From contig OZ023205.1 in the NCBI GenBank assembly GCA_963995525.1, positions 43,347,618 to 43,411,617 of the forward strand: a DNA stretch of 64,000 nucleotides, read 5' to 3'. Within the stretch, counting starts at the first letter, position 1, and every line of letters begins with the position of its first letter. A model generated the notes under the pieces. The model ran no database searches. It was not told the origin of the DNA and saw only the letters and a program-made list of their open reading frames with translations. A program made the translations under genes and the position numbers. This document shows, piece by piece, positions 53,655 to 64,000 of the stretch. Origin of the DNA: Escarpia spicata (lineage: Eukaryota; Annelida; Polychaeta; Sabellida; Siboglinidae).

Positions 53655-55397
53655 CTTCTGAGCAGGGCCTCACCCAGAGACCCGTCCACCCGTCTTTTGG
53701 ACTGTTAAAATTAGAAAATTGCGTTTCTGGACGGTTCGAAATTGATTGTGGATGGGCCCGTCCATGTCGTTTTTTTGGTGCGGGCCAGCCCGTCCATGCC
53801 ATTTTTACGACGTCATTAAAACTGCCGAAACCAGTTACAAAATCTATGGAGACTGGTTTTGAAAATCGCCCACCTGGATCGCCTGGTCAGCTGCCCGACA
53901 CACGCCAGAAACCGAATAAGCCAGGCCTCGACTTCCTAGGGTAATTGTCACCTAACCAATAGCGGTGGTTGCTTGAAAGGCAGCCAACACTTGCGTTGAC
54001 TAAATAATCCTACGTGATACAATAAGCACTTGCCGATTATGACACAATCTTGGAAAACGAATGGAATTCTGCGTAATCAACATTTTGAAACGGAATTTGT
54101 GTTTTCAAACGGAAACGTTGAAAGAGTAGAATCACCAACACTGTAAACGATACTGAGTTTATTGGCGACATTTTGAAACAAACATGATTACTATGCAATG
54201 GTATTCATTTATTTTGGAGGATTTATGACGCAGGATTTTTAAAACGCGCAAGGCAAATCGTTACGACTGTCATCAGTCATGGCGCCGTGCCGGTGCTACC
54301 TCGTGTCAACTGACGTAAACAGGGGCGCAAGCGGAAGGTGCTAACATAAACCGTTCCACGATCGTTGTCTGGCTGTCCGCTAAGCTCACTGAAGACATGT
54401 TGCTAATTAAATGTAATTGTCACTTCGTAGAACACGCATAAGTGTAGATATTCCGGTTTCGAACATAAAAGTCGAAGGAATAACAACAGCCTAGGTTACG
54501 CTGGCTCAAAGTGATATGGCTCACGTTTCATAGTTCTAATGTTGGATGGCGTCATATATAGCTGTAGCTAAAATGGTTGAACATTATCAGTGAAACTGCA
54601 TCAGTGATTTGAACATTCATAATTGTTAATATGATTGTTTGTTTAATTCACATTTGTTAACTTATATATTAAGTACTGCTGTATTAGAAACAGTCAGGCA
54701 TTTAAGTTATTGTGCGACATGAATTATTTGATTATCTAAATTGATTATGGACGGTTGTTATTGTGTTGCAAATATCGCACAAATAAGTGTTGTTAGAAAG
54801 GTTAACCACACAGTAAAACAGTGTTATTTAGATGCAGAGATCATAACATTGTGATATGATAAATATTTGACAGAATGTATTATGCTTCAAAGTTAAGTTT
54901 AAATATTATTTTTCTGAACAGAAATGGGCTTCTGTTTCACTTTTAAACAGAAAATACGTCATCTGACACAGAATTTGCCTTTTTCTGAAATGGCATTGAA
55001 ACAGAATTTGTCTTTTATGAAACGGAAAATCAGTGTCCCTATATATACTCATAGTTGCTACTGTGTTCGATAAAGTCTCTTTGTTGTATTTATATTGTTA
55101 TTACTACTTACATTTCTGATCACACGAGATGAGATGTGCATTCAGGCATGTGCTCTGCCTTGCCATCATAAATGGTAACATGTACTTTTAGTTTATTTTT
55201 ATGATTGGACACACTAAGTATAATTACCAAAATGTACCATGCAGGTATATATATATATATACTCATACTTACATAGCATGTCATTCGATCGCGTGTCTGA
55301 TCGCGTGTCTGATCGCGTGCCAGACCGCGCTTCGTAGCATGTCGGACAAAATTTTGACTGGTAAAAATTTGATCCTGGGTGAGGCCCTGCTTCTGAG
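53655..55397. mobile_element. non-autonomous hAT-like DNA transposon with TSDs
   Basis: The element proper is 53663-55389 (1727 bp). Its 15-bp terminal inverted repeats are perfect: CAGGGCCTCACCCAG at 53663 and its complement CTGGGTGAGGCCCTG ending at 55389. They are flanked by identical 8-bp target duplications CTTCTGAG (53655-53662 and 55390-55397). An 8-bp duplication and ends starting CAGGG are hallmarks of the hAT superfamily. Subterminal repeats lie inside both ends: CCCGTCCA at 53681, 53757 and 53789 on the left, and four GATCGCGTGTCT-like 12-mers at 55287-55334 on the right. No transposase frame is present, so it needs a partner enzyme. Confidence 0.9.
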
Positions 55398-55457
55398 TTT
55401 ATTACATACAAATTGTGTCTGTGATTTGGAGGTGGTTAACTTTGAGGAATACTTGGC

Positions 55458-56160
55458 TACACAGAACCAACAGCGAGATTGTTATTTCGCAGAAGTGTCA
55501 GAACCAACAGTGAGACTGTGACCATAGTATGATGTGACTATAACTCTACAGTTGTGTATAAGTCCATTACACAGAACCAATAGCCATATTGAAACTATGA
55601 TATGGCTCCAACTCCCAAGTCCATTACAGAAAATCAACAGAAAGATTGTGACCATGATTTCACTCCAAGTCCATTACACAGAACCAACTGAGAGATTGTG
55701 ACCATGATTTGGTTACAAGTCCATTACACAGAACCAATAACAAGAGTTTTACTGTTAGTTGGCTTCAACTTTTTCAAGTCCACTACACAGAACCAACAGC
55801 AAGACTGTGACCGTGATTTGGCTTCAACTTTTTCAAGTCCATTACACAGAACCAACAGCAAGACTGTGACCGTGATTTGGCTTCAACTTTTTCAAGTCCA
55901 TTACACAGAACCAACAGCAAGACTGTAACCATGATTTGGCTTCAACTTTTTCAAGTCCATTACACAGAACCAACAGCAAGACTGTGACCATGATTTGGCT
56001 TCAACTTTTTCAAGTCCATTACACAGAACCAACAGCAAGACTGTGACCATGATTTGGCTTCAACTTTTTCAAGTCCATTACACAGAACCAACAGCAAGAC
56101 TGTGACCATGATTTGGCTTCAACTTTTTCAAGTCCATTACACAGAACCAACAGCAAGAGA
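55458..56160. repeat. 59-bp minisatellite, about 11-12 units
   Basis: Units contain CCATTACACAGAACCAACAG and GATTTGGCTTCAACTTTTTC. The last six (from about 55800) are almost identical at exact 59-bp spacing, whereas earlier ones are diverged and of variable length, giving a clear homogenisation gradient. Confidence 0.92.
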
Positions 56161-57388
56161 TCTGAGACACTATCAGCCAAGACATCTCAGTGTGTACAAT
56201 TGGAGCAGTGATGAACAAGATACAAGGAGGGTACATCAATTATGTGGGTACAAAAACTTTACTGTCCTACGGTGCTGCTACAAAGTTGAAACGAACAGCC
56301 ACACTTAGTGGAATATCTGTCTCTTCAGAGCAGACTCTGTTACAGGGTGTTCAAACAGCTAGATTACCCGGCCATAGATACTGATAGTGGTGGGTCTATA
56401 TGAATGGTCTTCACACAGTAATTGCACCGTGGCTGAATGCTTCCAACAGTAGTTGAGATGCTGTTCAAATGAACAAGTCTGCCAGGGGGTGAAGAGAAAA
56501 GTGCTTTGGGGTCTCGCTCGACTGGTTACAGTGCTACATAAAACTTCCCTTTTGTCACTTTTGGCATTATACTTATACTCTGATGTTTGGCCAATGTTTG
56601 CAACATAGACACCAATATTAAATTACTTCAATATCAAAATTATATATGTACACATCACCATTATTTTGTAGCTCGTATTCGTGTGCACATGACGGCCCAT
56701 GGTGACATGTACACATGGTCTGGGTACATGCAAATATGGTCCATGGTGACACGTGATGTAATACATGGTCTGCATGACATGTACACATGTATGGTCCATG
56801 TTGATACAGACACATGGACCACATGTTGTGAGATTTCCACCACAGACCCATGTACTGGGCAGACCAGAGTCCACTGAGCACATGTTCCAGCTTATGACAC
56901 TGCCATATGCACTACTGCCATCTGGTGAACAATTCAACAGTCAAAGTGAAAACTTCACTCGATGCAATGTAGAACATATAAAGTAAAATGTCAACTCTTT
57001 TTCTTACAACCGAGTGATAAATGACAATATAATTACGGGCTGGCGACCAGAACATGACACAGCCAAGAATCACTTCAAACTGGTCATCACATGGCTTGAT
57101 CGCCCCTGACTGGTCAGGGAATTGTTATGGTCAGTATAGCGGTTGAAGTAGCAGTTTATCATAAGGGTGGACAGGTGTGGTAATGCGACAGCTTCAAAGT
57201 CAAGATATTTTGTACATGTTGTTCTCGACTGTAATTAATCAACTTGCCTGTGCAATAGATTAAGCAGTGGATAGCATTACAAAATAAATAACAGATCTAT
57301 GATTAAACATACCTGGGAGTTAATTACACATGAATCTGATTAATTACAGTTACTTTCTATGAAATGCAGTAACTGTTGCAAATTTATG
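56161..57388. other. mostly unique DNA
   Basis: 56690-56830 carries loose repeats of CATGGTGACATGTACACATG type. Overlapping frames of 60-104 codons derive from them. Confidence 0.4.
56915..56928 (-). promoter_or_regulatory. CTCF-like motif, one mismatch
   Basis: The minus strand reads TCACCAGATGGCAG, differing from the CTCF core only at the first base. Confidence 0.3.
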
Positions 57389-57404
57389 CTGTGTGTGTGT
57401 GTGA

Positions 57405-57485
<81 letters not shown>

Positions 57486-57860
57486 TGTGCATGTGTGCAT
57501 GTGTGCATGCGTGTGTGTGTGAGTGTGCATGCATGCATGATTGTGTGTGTGTGGGCGAGCGAGCGTGTGTGCGTGTGTGCGTGTGTGCGCACGCACGTGC
57601 GTGTGTGTATGAGTGTGTGCCTGCATGAGCGTGTGTGTTTATTTGAGTGTGTCCATGCGTGCGTTGAGTGTATGTGTGTGTTTGTGTGAGTGTGCATGTG
57701 TGTGTTTGCATGTGTTTGTGCATGTGTTTGTGTGTGTGTGTGTGTGTGCACGTGTGCAACAGTGCGTCTCTGTTAGTGTGTCTGTTTGTGTTGTGTGCAT
57801 GTGTGCCAAGCTATGCATGCTTGTATCACGCTATTCGTGTGTGCATTTGTCTGTGTGTAT
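57389..57860. repeat. (GT)n microsatellite and degenerate GT tract
   Basis: An almost pure GT run (57389-57482) followed by about 380 bp of GT with CATG, GCGC and GAGC interruptions. Long His-Thr and Cys-Val frames here are not genes. Confidence 0.95.
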
Positions 57861-60800
57861 GCGTGCATGACTTTTTATTATTTTATAATTTTATACAATC
57901 TACCTCTAAATGTTTTGTATAAGTGACACTTGAGTACCTTGTGATAATTCAGAGTGCAAATTGCTAACACCATGAAAAGACCCCTGCGCGGTACTAGTGC
58001 CCAGGATTACATTACAGTACAGTAGTACTAGTAGGATCTGTCCTTCATGTAGCACACACAGGATAATCATCAATGTGTCACCCAGCCTGAACATACAGTT
58101 TCCCAACTTCATTTTCTGACCAACTTGATCAAACACAACCTACAACCTCAAAAACCTTCATGTTATGATGACCAATTTTAACGTCATCTTTTCTTGTTCT
58201 AATGTTATACTAGATAGTCAGTTCACGGCGACAGACCACTATTGATTTTTGTACTGAAAACAATTTGCGAAAACTCGGCCAGGCAATTCCACTGTGCTCA
58301 TGATTACGGTTCGGTTTAAATAAAAAAAAAATGTTTACTTCAATTTCTCCCTTGTCACTTCCAGTACTTAGCTCTTTCATCAAATCTGACATTTTGTTTT
58401 TGAGGAAACCAATTAGGAAGAAATTTAAGGTGCACCCTGTCATTTATAGACAAAAACCAAACTTCACGGACACATGCTACCAACCAGTAACGCAAACATT
58501 TCAGAAAGTTTTTATTCCACAATATGTCCTTTCCAAAAAGTGTTTCATGCTTATTTTCAGTGAGCAATAAATAAACGAAAGGCTGCGCTGTCTGTCTCAA
58601 TACCACTGGCATTTTTGTATTATTTAAATTAATATAATAATGTTTATGACCACAGAAATCAAATAATGATCTGTCCCTTCTTCTTTGTATCATTGACCCA
58701 AACTTAATGAAAATGTTACTTAAATTAATAATAATACTCCCAAATCCACCTAAAATCAATTGCCCTCAGACTCAAATGCTTCACATAAAATTCCACAAAT
58801 TATTTAATTAGTTAAAAAGTAAATAGCATTTATAACATGTATAGTATAGAGATGATTAAAACACGTAATAAATCTACATAAATACAAAATATTTAATATT
58901 ACAATTATAATAATTCTACACACAAAATATATATATATATATATATATTATACATTTATATACATACATACATGTCAGTGTGAACTCACGCTATTAGAAC
59001 ATTTACTACGGCAATTGTGCTCTAGACAACTGCACCTATGCCACAGCTGGAGTGAACATATAAATAATATCAACATAAAGTCGCCGCTGTAAACAACGCA
59101 ATTGTCATACACTAAATGTCATGGATGAATCATGAACAATCTTAGCCTTGTGCTGAGCGACCATGCACATGACTATCGAAATCAGAAATGCCACATTTTA
59201 AAAGAATTTCCTTGAAATTAATATACAGCAATGGATGCCTGTTGCATACATTTAAGCAAGTTTTACAGTTAATTAATGTAAAAACAATATTATGGGCACC
59301 AAGGTAATTACCATCTAGATATCTGCTTCTGAATTATTTCTTTACCATGAAAAACTGCTCTACTATGAATCACAAAATTGTTTAGAGGAAATTAGATAAG
59401 TTGTGGGAAAAAAATCCAATTAAATTAGCCCATTAAATTATACTATATATTAAGACTATTACATATAAGACAAAAAGTTTATGACCCAAGGTCACGGGAG
59501 CATTTGTAATGAATGTACTATTTGTGAGCCTTGGTAACGGAGGCATGACTGATAAACATGCTATTAAAAATGTAAATTTGTTGTTTATAATGTACTCAAA
59601 CTGAAATATGTAGCAAACATACATGGATTTTAAAATGTGCATATAGTGTACATGTATGGATGGATATTATTTTGTATAGATATGAACAGATTGCACTTTG
59701 TTCGGCAAGAGTTGAAAGTTGACGATGGGTGATAATATGGTGTTGGGGACAACAAACGCTGTTCAAGGTGCTCGACTAAAGCTTATAAACAATGTCAACA
59801 ACAGGCTAGGGGTAGGCAAGGAACAAGGGTATTGATTATACTGTTCTCAGTGTACAGGCATCAGTGTAAGATATAATTTAAATAACTCCATTCAGGCCAT
59901 TTTTTTGTTTGTTGTCCACGAGGCCGTTGTCTGTGTTCGGGCGTAGAGTGGAGCAAACCAGAGCGCTAAAGCCTAAGATGCAATATTTTTATAGCGAAAA
60001 TATGCCTGGGATGGTGTGGAATGATTTAATTATCTCATCGACATGTCAAATTTAGGCAAAACTATAGTCAATAACGGCAAAATCAAGGTGGGCCTGGATT
60101 CTGCACAAGCGCCCCTCAGTTTTCTCACATTTCTCAAACATTTTTTGTATGCGTCTTTTGGGCACATGTGGCAACAAATATGCGGCATTCCAGCGAACAA
60201 TGCATCATTGACACGTTTCCGCACTCCAAGGGAATCCCTGCTGTAGATTCAAATAGACCAGTCATGGAACAAACAAGACTCTAGCGGTTTCCTGTAGAAG
60301 CCATCCAAGATAGTGAGGAGAAAACAAAGTAAAATGTGTTGAAACCAAAAGATTCTTGGCTTGGCCATTTTTTTAGTAAGTCACAGGCGACCTTTTGCAA
60401 GAAAGGTCGCCTGAAAAGAGGCTCGATCAGGAAACTTTTGATAACTTGCTAGCTGAATTAGCACAACAGCACAAGTGTGGTGTTTTGCATGACTGACAGA
60501 AAGTCACATTACTGAACACATGCATATTATTGGCTAACAGTAACAAGCCTTCAATGATCGCTGACCTGTTGCGATCATCGTAGAACAATTCACACTGTAC
60601 GACAAAGCAAGACCATCATGGATGATACATTGTAAAATATGAACATTTTACTACAACATGAAAAAAAAGTCTACTTAAGGTTAATGTTATTATTATACTG
60701 GATTCAGTTGTCGTCGGGGATTAAAATCAGTTATGATTAGAGTTAGGATTAGGCTTCCAGTCAACCATCTTTTTACCAGAAAATTATTATCAGCTGCATG

Positions 60801-61002
60801 TAATGGCAAAACTAATGTCAGGAGATATTGTAAAAATGGTCAGTGGGAATGAGCTTACGATCAAAACAGTGTAACAGTAGCTATTGGTTTGTCACTCCTT
60901 TAGTACCTAACAGATCCATTGGTCAGAAGCTGCAATTAAGATATCAGATATCACCTTTATTACACTATTACCAAATTTACCGGGTATTACACCACTATTT
61001 AA
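57861..61002. other. AT-rich DNA, one unexplained frame
   Basis: An (AT)n run sits at 58928-58950. A minus frame at 58355-58759 (134 codons) is longer than expected for such AT-rich DNA and is described under findings. No other feature is supported. Confidence 0.4.
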
Positions 61003-61086
61003 TTTCAAGGACAGGATGGCCAGTTTCAAGGACATGATGGCCAGTTTCAAGGACATGATGGCCAGTTTCAAGGACATGATGGCCAG
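61003..61086. repeat. 21-bp tandem repeat, 4 units
   Basis: Four units of TTTCAAGGACATGATGGCCA plus G, the first with ACAGGAT; a partial unit follows. Confidence 0.92.
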
Positions 61087-61950
61087 TTTCTTGGGCATTG
61101 TGCAAAAATGGCTCCTTTGCCATGCTGCAAAATTTGAGGCCTGTAAATAGATCAGAATGTGCTCAATCTTACCCAGATCAATGTTTACAAAAAATATTAT
61201 TGATCAGGGAAAAGTTAATTATTAAGTTTACCACAAGAACAATATTATATATTGTTTGTATCTTTCTGGAGGTGCTCGTGGTTACCTCTGGCTATCTGTT
61301 TGAAAGGTCACTTTCTTCTCTGTAAATTAGCGTTGGCATTCAGAGTCTTGACGAATTCATTAGTTTGGCCTATCCTTGATGGTGACAATATGAAGAACAA
61401 AAGCTTTCGTTCGGCAGTTAACATTTGAGAAATGGATGTTATCTCATAATATCCAGACAGATCACATCGTCTGGACTTCCTGTAAACAATACGTTTTTTT
61501 TTTTTGGAGGAATAAGGCTATATATTATGTCTTTATACAGATTGTCTTCAAATATAGAATTGTGAAAAATCATGCATTTATGACATAAATATCAATTCAA
61601 CAATAATGACTGCTTGAAGGTTAACAAATGCTTAAGAAAACAGCAGGTTTTGTATGAACTTTGACGCAGGTATTTGTAGTGTGATGGACAACAACGTTCC
61701 TTCAGAATAGAATTACAATGCAAAGCTTTATAGAGCACTAAGTGAACATGGTGTTATATAAATTTTGCCTTCAATTTAAATATGAGTGTTTTTACAATTT
61801 TGCCACAGGAATTGTACATTAGACCTGATAACCATTGAAAAACATAACTTGGATTAATTTAAATACAGTTTTATACAGAATTTCAAGTCAAAAATACGGA
61901 TGCCAACCAAGAAACTGTGTGTCTGAATTCTGGATTGATGTTGGGAGGCA
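61087..61950. other. AT-rich unique DNA
   Basis: A 75-codon frame (61098-61325) has no recognisable domain. Confidence 0.35.
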
Positions 61951-62054
61951 CTTCTAATCCAGTGATTGGGACACTTCTAATGCAGTGATTGGAACACTTC
62001 TAATGCAGTGATTGGGACACTTCTAATGCAGTGATTGGGACACTTCTAATGCAA
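61951..62054. repeat. 23-bp tandem repeat, about 4.5 units
   Basis: Units of CTTCTAATGCAGTGATTGGG followed by ACA. Confidence 0.9.
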
Positions 62055-63038
62055 TGCTCAATGCTCACTGATATGATCATTCGTGTTTGGTGTAAGGTCT
62101 GTGCAAAGTGTCTCTACAACATCATTGTGAATGGCGCGAAATGGGTAAAACAAAAACCAACATAGAGTTTGACATACCCAGGCCACTGAGATGAATGATA
62201 AATTGCTTGCCTGTTTTTTTCATATATATACTAATACTCATATATGCAGACGCAATTGTTGGTTCAAATAATGTAATGGCTTAATATTCCTTTTAAATTG
62301 CAGTCACAAGTTACCCGCAATCAGCCAGGCATGGTAATTATTACCAGGAAGTTTGAGGAATCAGTCGTTTCTATTTAATGTGGGAGCCATACAATTGACA
62401 GAAAATGCACCAAAAGTCAGCCAAATATTAAAACTGCGAACATGCACATTCGGCCAGGCAGTATACCTTAACTCTGTACTCACCTGGGTAGACAGCCTTC
62501 TTATTTCAATTATTACGTCATTGTATACCCATGGCTGAGTTTTAGTTGGCGTTATTTAATTAGTTATAACAAAAATGTAACAAAACAAACATTGATTTAA
62601 ATATCAAATAAAAAGATTAGGCTTTAGGGTTGTCCTATTTTTCTAGATATGGTCGGGTTACCTGAAACATGATGGTGGTCAATCGGATTGAAACCAGTGG
62701 CCTGACGGGCCAGTGAAATATGAAAACCGGTGACCCGAACTGGCCCGACAGCCTCAAAAAAGACGCCGGGCCAGCAGGCCAGTGTTAATGTAGAGGCCTG
62801 CACGCAATATATCAGTGTAAACTGTGTAATTCTTGATAAATTTGCATGAAATCAATCCATTTTACATTAATGGTTTGAGGAACCACGTGCCTATGGGTAT
62901 CAATTCAGTTCTGTTTGTAAATCTGTAGTTTTCCTTGAAATCAGAATACATACTGTATAACTGCTATGTACCATATATAACATTTCTCAAAAAGTACCCA
63001 CTTGTTAGCAATGACCCTAAGTAAGCAGATAAAACACC
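62055..63038. other. unique DNA
   Basis: 62425-62475 (CGGCCAGGCAGTATACCTTA) resembles the 3' part of dispersed repeat D. 62690-62800 is rich in GGCC words and ends TTAATGTAGAGGCCTG, similar to one end of a hAT-like element, but no partner end was found. Confidence 0.35.
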
Positions 63039-64000
63039 AAAAAGGGCATGGGTGGATGGAGGCCCTATTTAACATGAAACAACAACCAAGGCTTGGATTA
63101 ATGGAGGAACCAGGGCATGGGTGGATGGAGGCCCTTTTTAACATGAAACAATAACCAAGGCTTGGATTATTGGAGGAACCAGGGCATTGGTGGATGGAGG
63201 CCATGGGTGAATGTATGCCTAAGCACTAAACATGAAACAACATCCATGGTACGGGTGAATGAAAGCCCTACTTAACATGAAAGAAACAGCCAGGGCATGG
63301 GTGAATAGAAGCCCTATTTAACATGAAACAACACCAAGGGCATGGGTGAATGGATGCCTTACTAAACATGAAATAATATCCAGGGCATGGGTGAATGGAT
63401 GCCTTACTAAACATGAAACAATATCCAGGGCATGGGTGAATGGATGCCTTACTAAACATGAAACAATATCCAGGGCATGGGTGAATGGATGCCTTACTAA
63501 ACATGAAACAATATCCAGGGCATGGGTGAATGGATACCTTACTAAACATGAAACAATATCCAGGGCATGGGTGAATGGATGCCTTACTAAACATGAAACA
63601 ATATCCAGGGCATGGGTGAATGGATGCCTTACTAAACATGAAACAATATCCAGGGCATGGGTGAATGGATGCCTTACTAAACATGAAACAATATCCAGGG
63701 CATGGGTGAATGGATGCCTTACTAAACATGAAACAACAGCCAGGGCATGGGTGATTGGATGCCTTACTAAACATGAAACAACAGCCAGGGCATGGGTGAT
63801 TGGATGCCTTACTAAACATGAAACAACACCAAGGACATGGGTGAATGGATGCCTTACTAAACATGAAACAATATCCAGGGCATGGGTGAATGGATGCCTT
63901 ACTAAACATGAAACAACAGCCAGGGCATGGGTGATTGGAGGCCCTATTTAACATGAAACAGCAGCCGGGGCATGGGTGTGTTGAAGTGCTATTAAGCATG
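63039..64000. repeat. 45-bp minisatellite, about 21 units, runs off the window
   Basis: Units contain GGGCATGGGTGAATGGATGC and ACTAAACATGAAACAATATC. The unit is 15 codons, open on the plus strand (VNGCLTKHETISRAW) and on the minus strand (FSKASIHPCPGYCFM). Units before about 63340 are diverged; those at 63340-63730 are nearly identical. The right end lies beyond position 64000. Confidence 0.94.

Noticed and set aside
62690..62805. End of a second hAT-like element (TTAATGTAGAGGCCTG)
   Set aside because: No matching opposite end or target duplication was found in the window.
63268..63999. Cys/His/Pro-rich 243-codon minus frame resembling a repeat protein
   Set aside because: Generated by the 45-bp array; the plus strand is equally open.

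Overview
The window looks like non-coding nuclear DNA from an animal, most likely a marine invertebrate. A mollusc-like lineage is my guess from the feel of the repeats; the sequence does not prove it. Supporting points: AT-rich DNA with no operons or bacterial signals, long GT/GCGT/GGAT microsatellites, more than a dozen minisatellites, several non-LTR (LINE) retrotransposon families, a tRNA-headed SINE and DNA-transposon remnants with inverted repeats. I found no convincing host protein-coding gene, exon chain, rRNA or functional tRNA. Almost every long open frame is either retrotransposon sequence or a tandem array whose unit happens to lack stop codons.

Layout. 1-8000: minisatellites with units of 30, 12, 27, about 17 and 48 bp, plus the 3' end of an L2-like LINE at 4583-5022. 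8000-19500: mostly unique DNA with a decayed LINE tail (8375-8615), a degenerate 25-bp array, a 24-bp array (15356-15862) and the first copy of a 98-99% identical duplicated repeat (12139-12470). 19490-23560: a three-layer nest, in which a young CR1/Jockey-type LINE with an intact endonuclease-reverse transcriptase frame (minus strand) sits inside an older LINE (plus strand), which sits in a degenerate minisatellite. 23700-26800: an L2-like 3' end, SINE copies and a 350-bp tandem array carrying tRNA-like heads. 27000-34000: mostly unique DNA with 27-, 25- and 64-bp arrays. 34200-37600: a large inverted repeat whose right arm abuts the second copy of the duplicated repeat. 38200-39320: GT and GGAT satellites and a roughly 90-bp remnant of the young LINE. 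42000-42480: GT/ATGCAT satellite. 46320-51240: a 41-bp minisatellite of about 50 units split by a second, decayed copy of the young LINE. 51640-56160: a TIR element, a SINE, a complete non-autonomous hAT-like element with 8-bp target duplications, and a 59-bp array. 57390-64000: GT satellite, AT-rich DNA, two short arrays and a 45-bp array running off the window end.

How the parts relate. The young LINE occurs three times (20009-22900, 39233-39322, 47217-50033). All copies end in the same stem-loop followed by a roughly 10-bp tail repeat, as expected for LINEs whose reverse transcriptase recognises its RNA 3' end. One copy landed where the host sequence already matched that tail repeat. Three exact matches to the CTCF core consensus lie in this gene-free DNA, far more than chance predicts. 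No new gene system is evident; the strongest novelties are the nested insertions, the co-varying 3' stem-loop, the hAT-like element and the CTCF-like sites.
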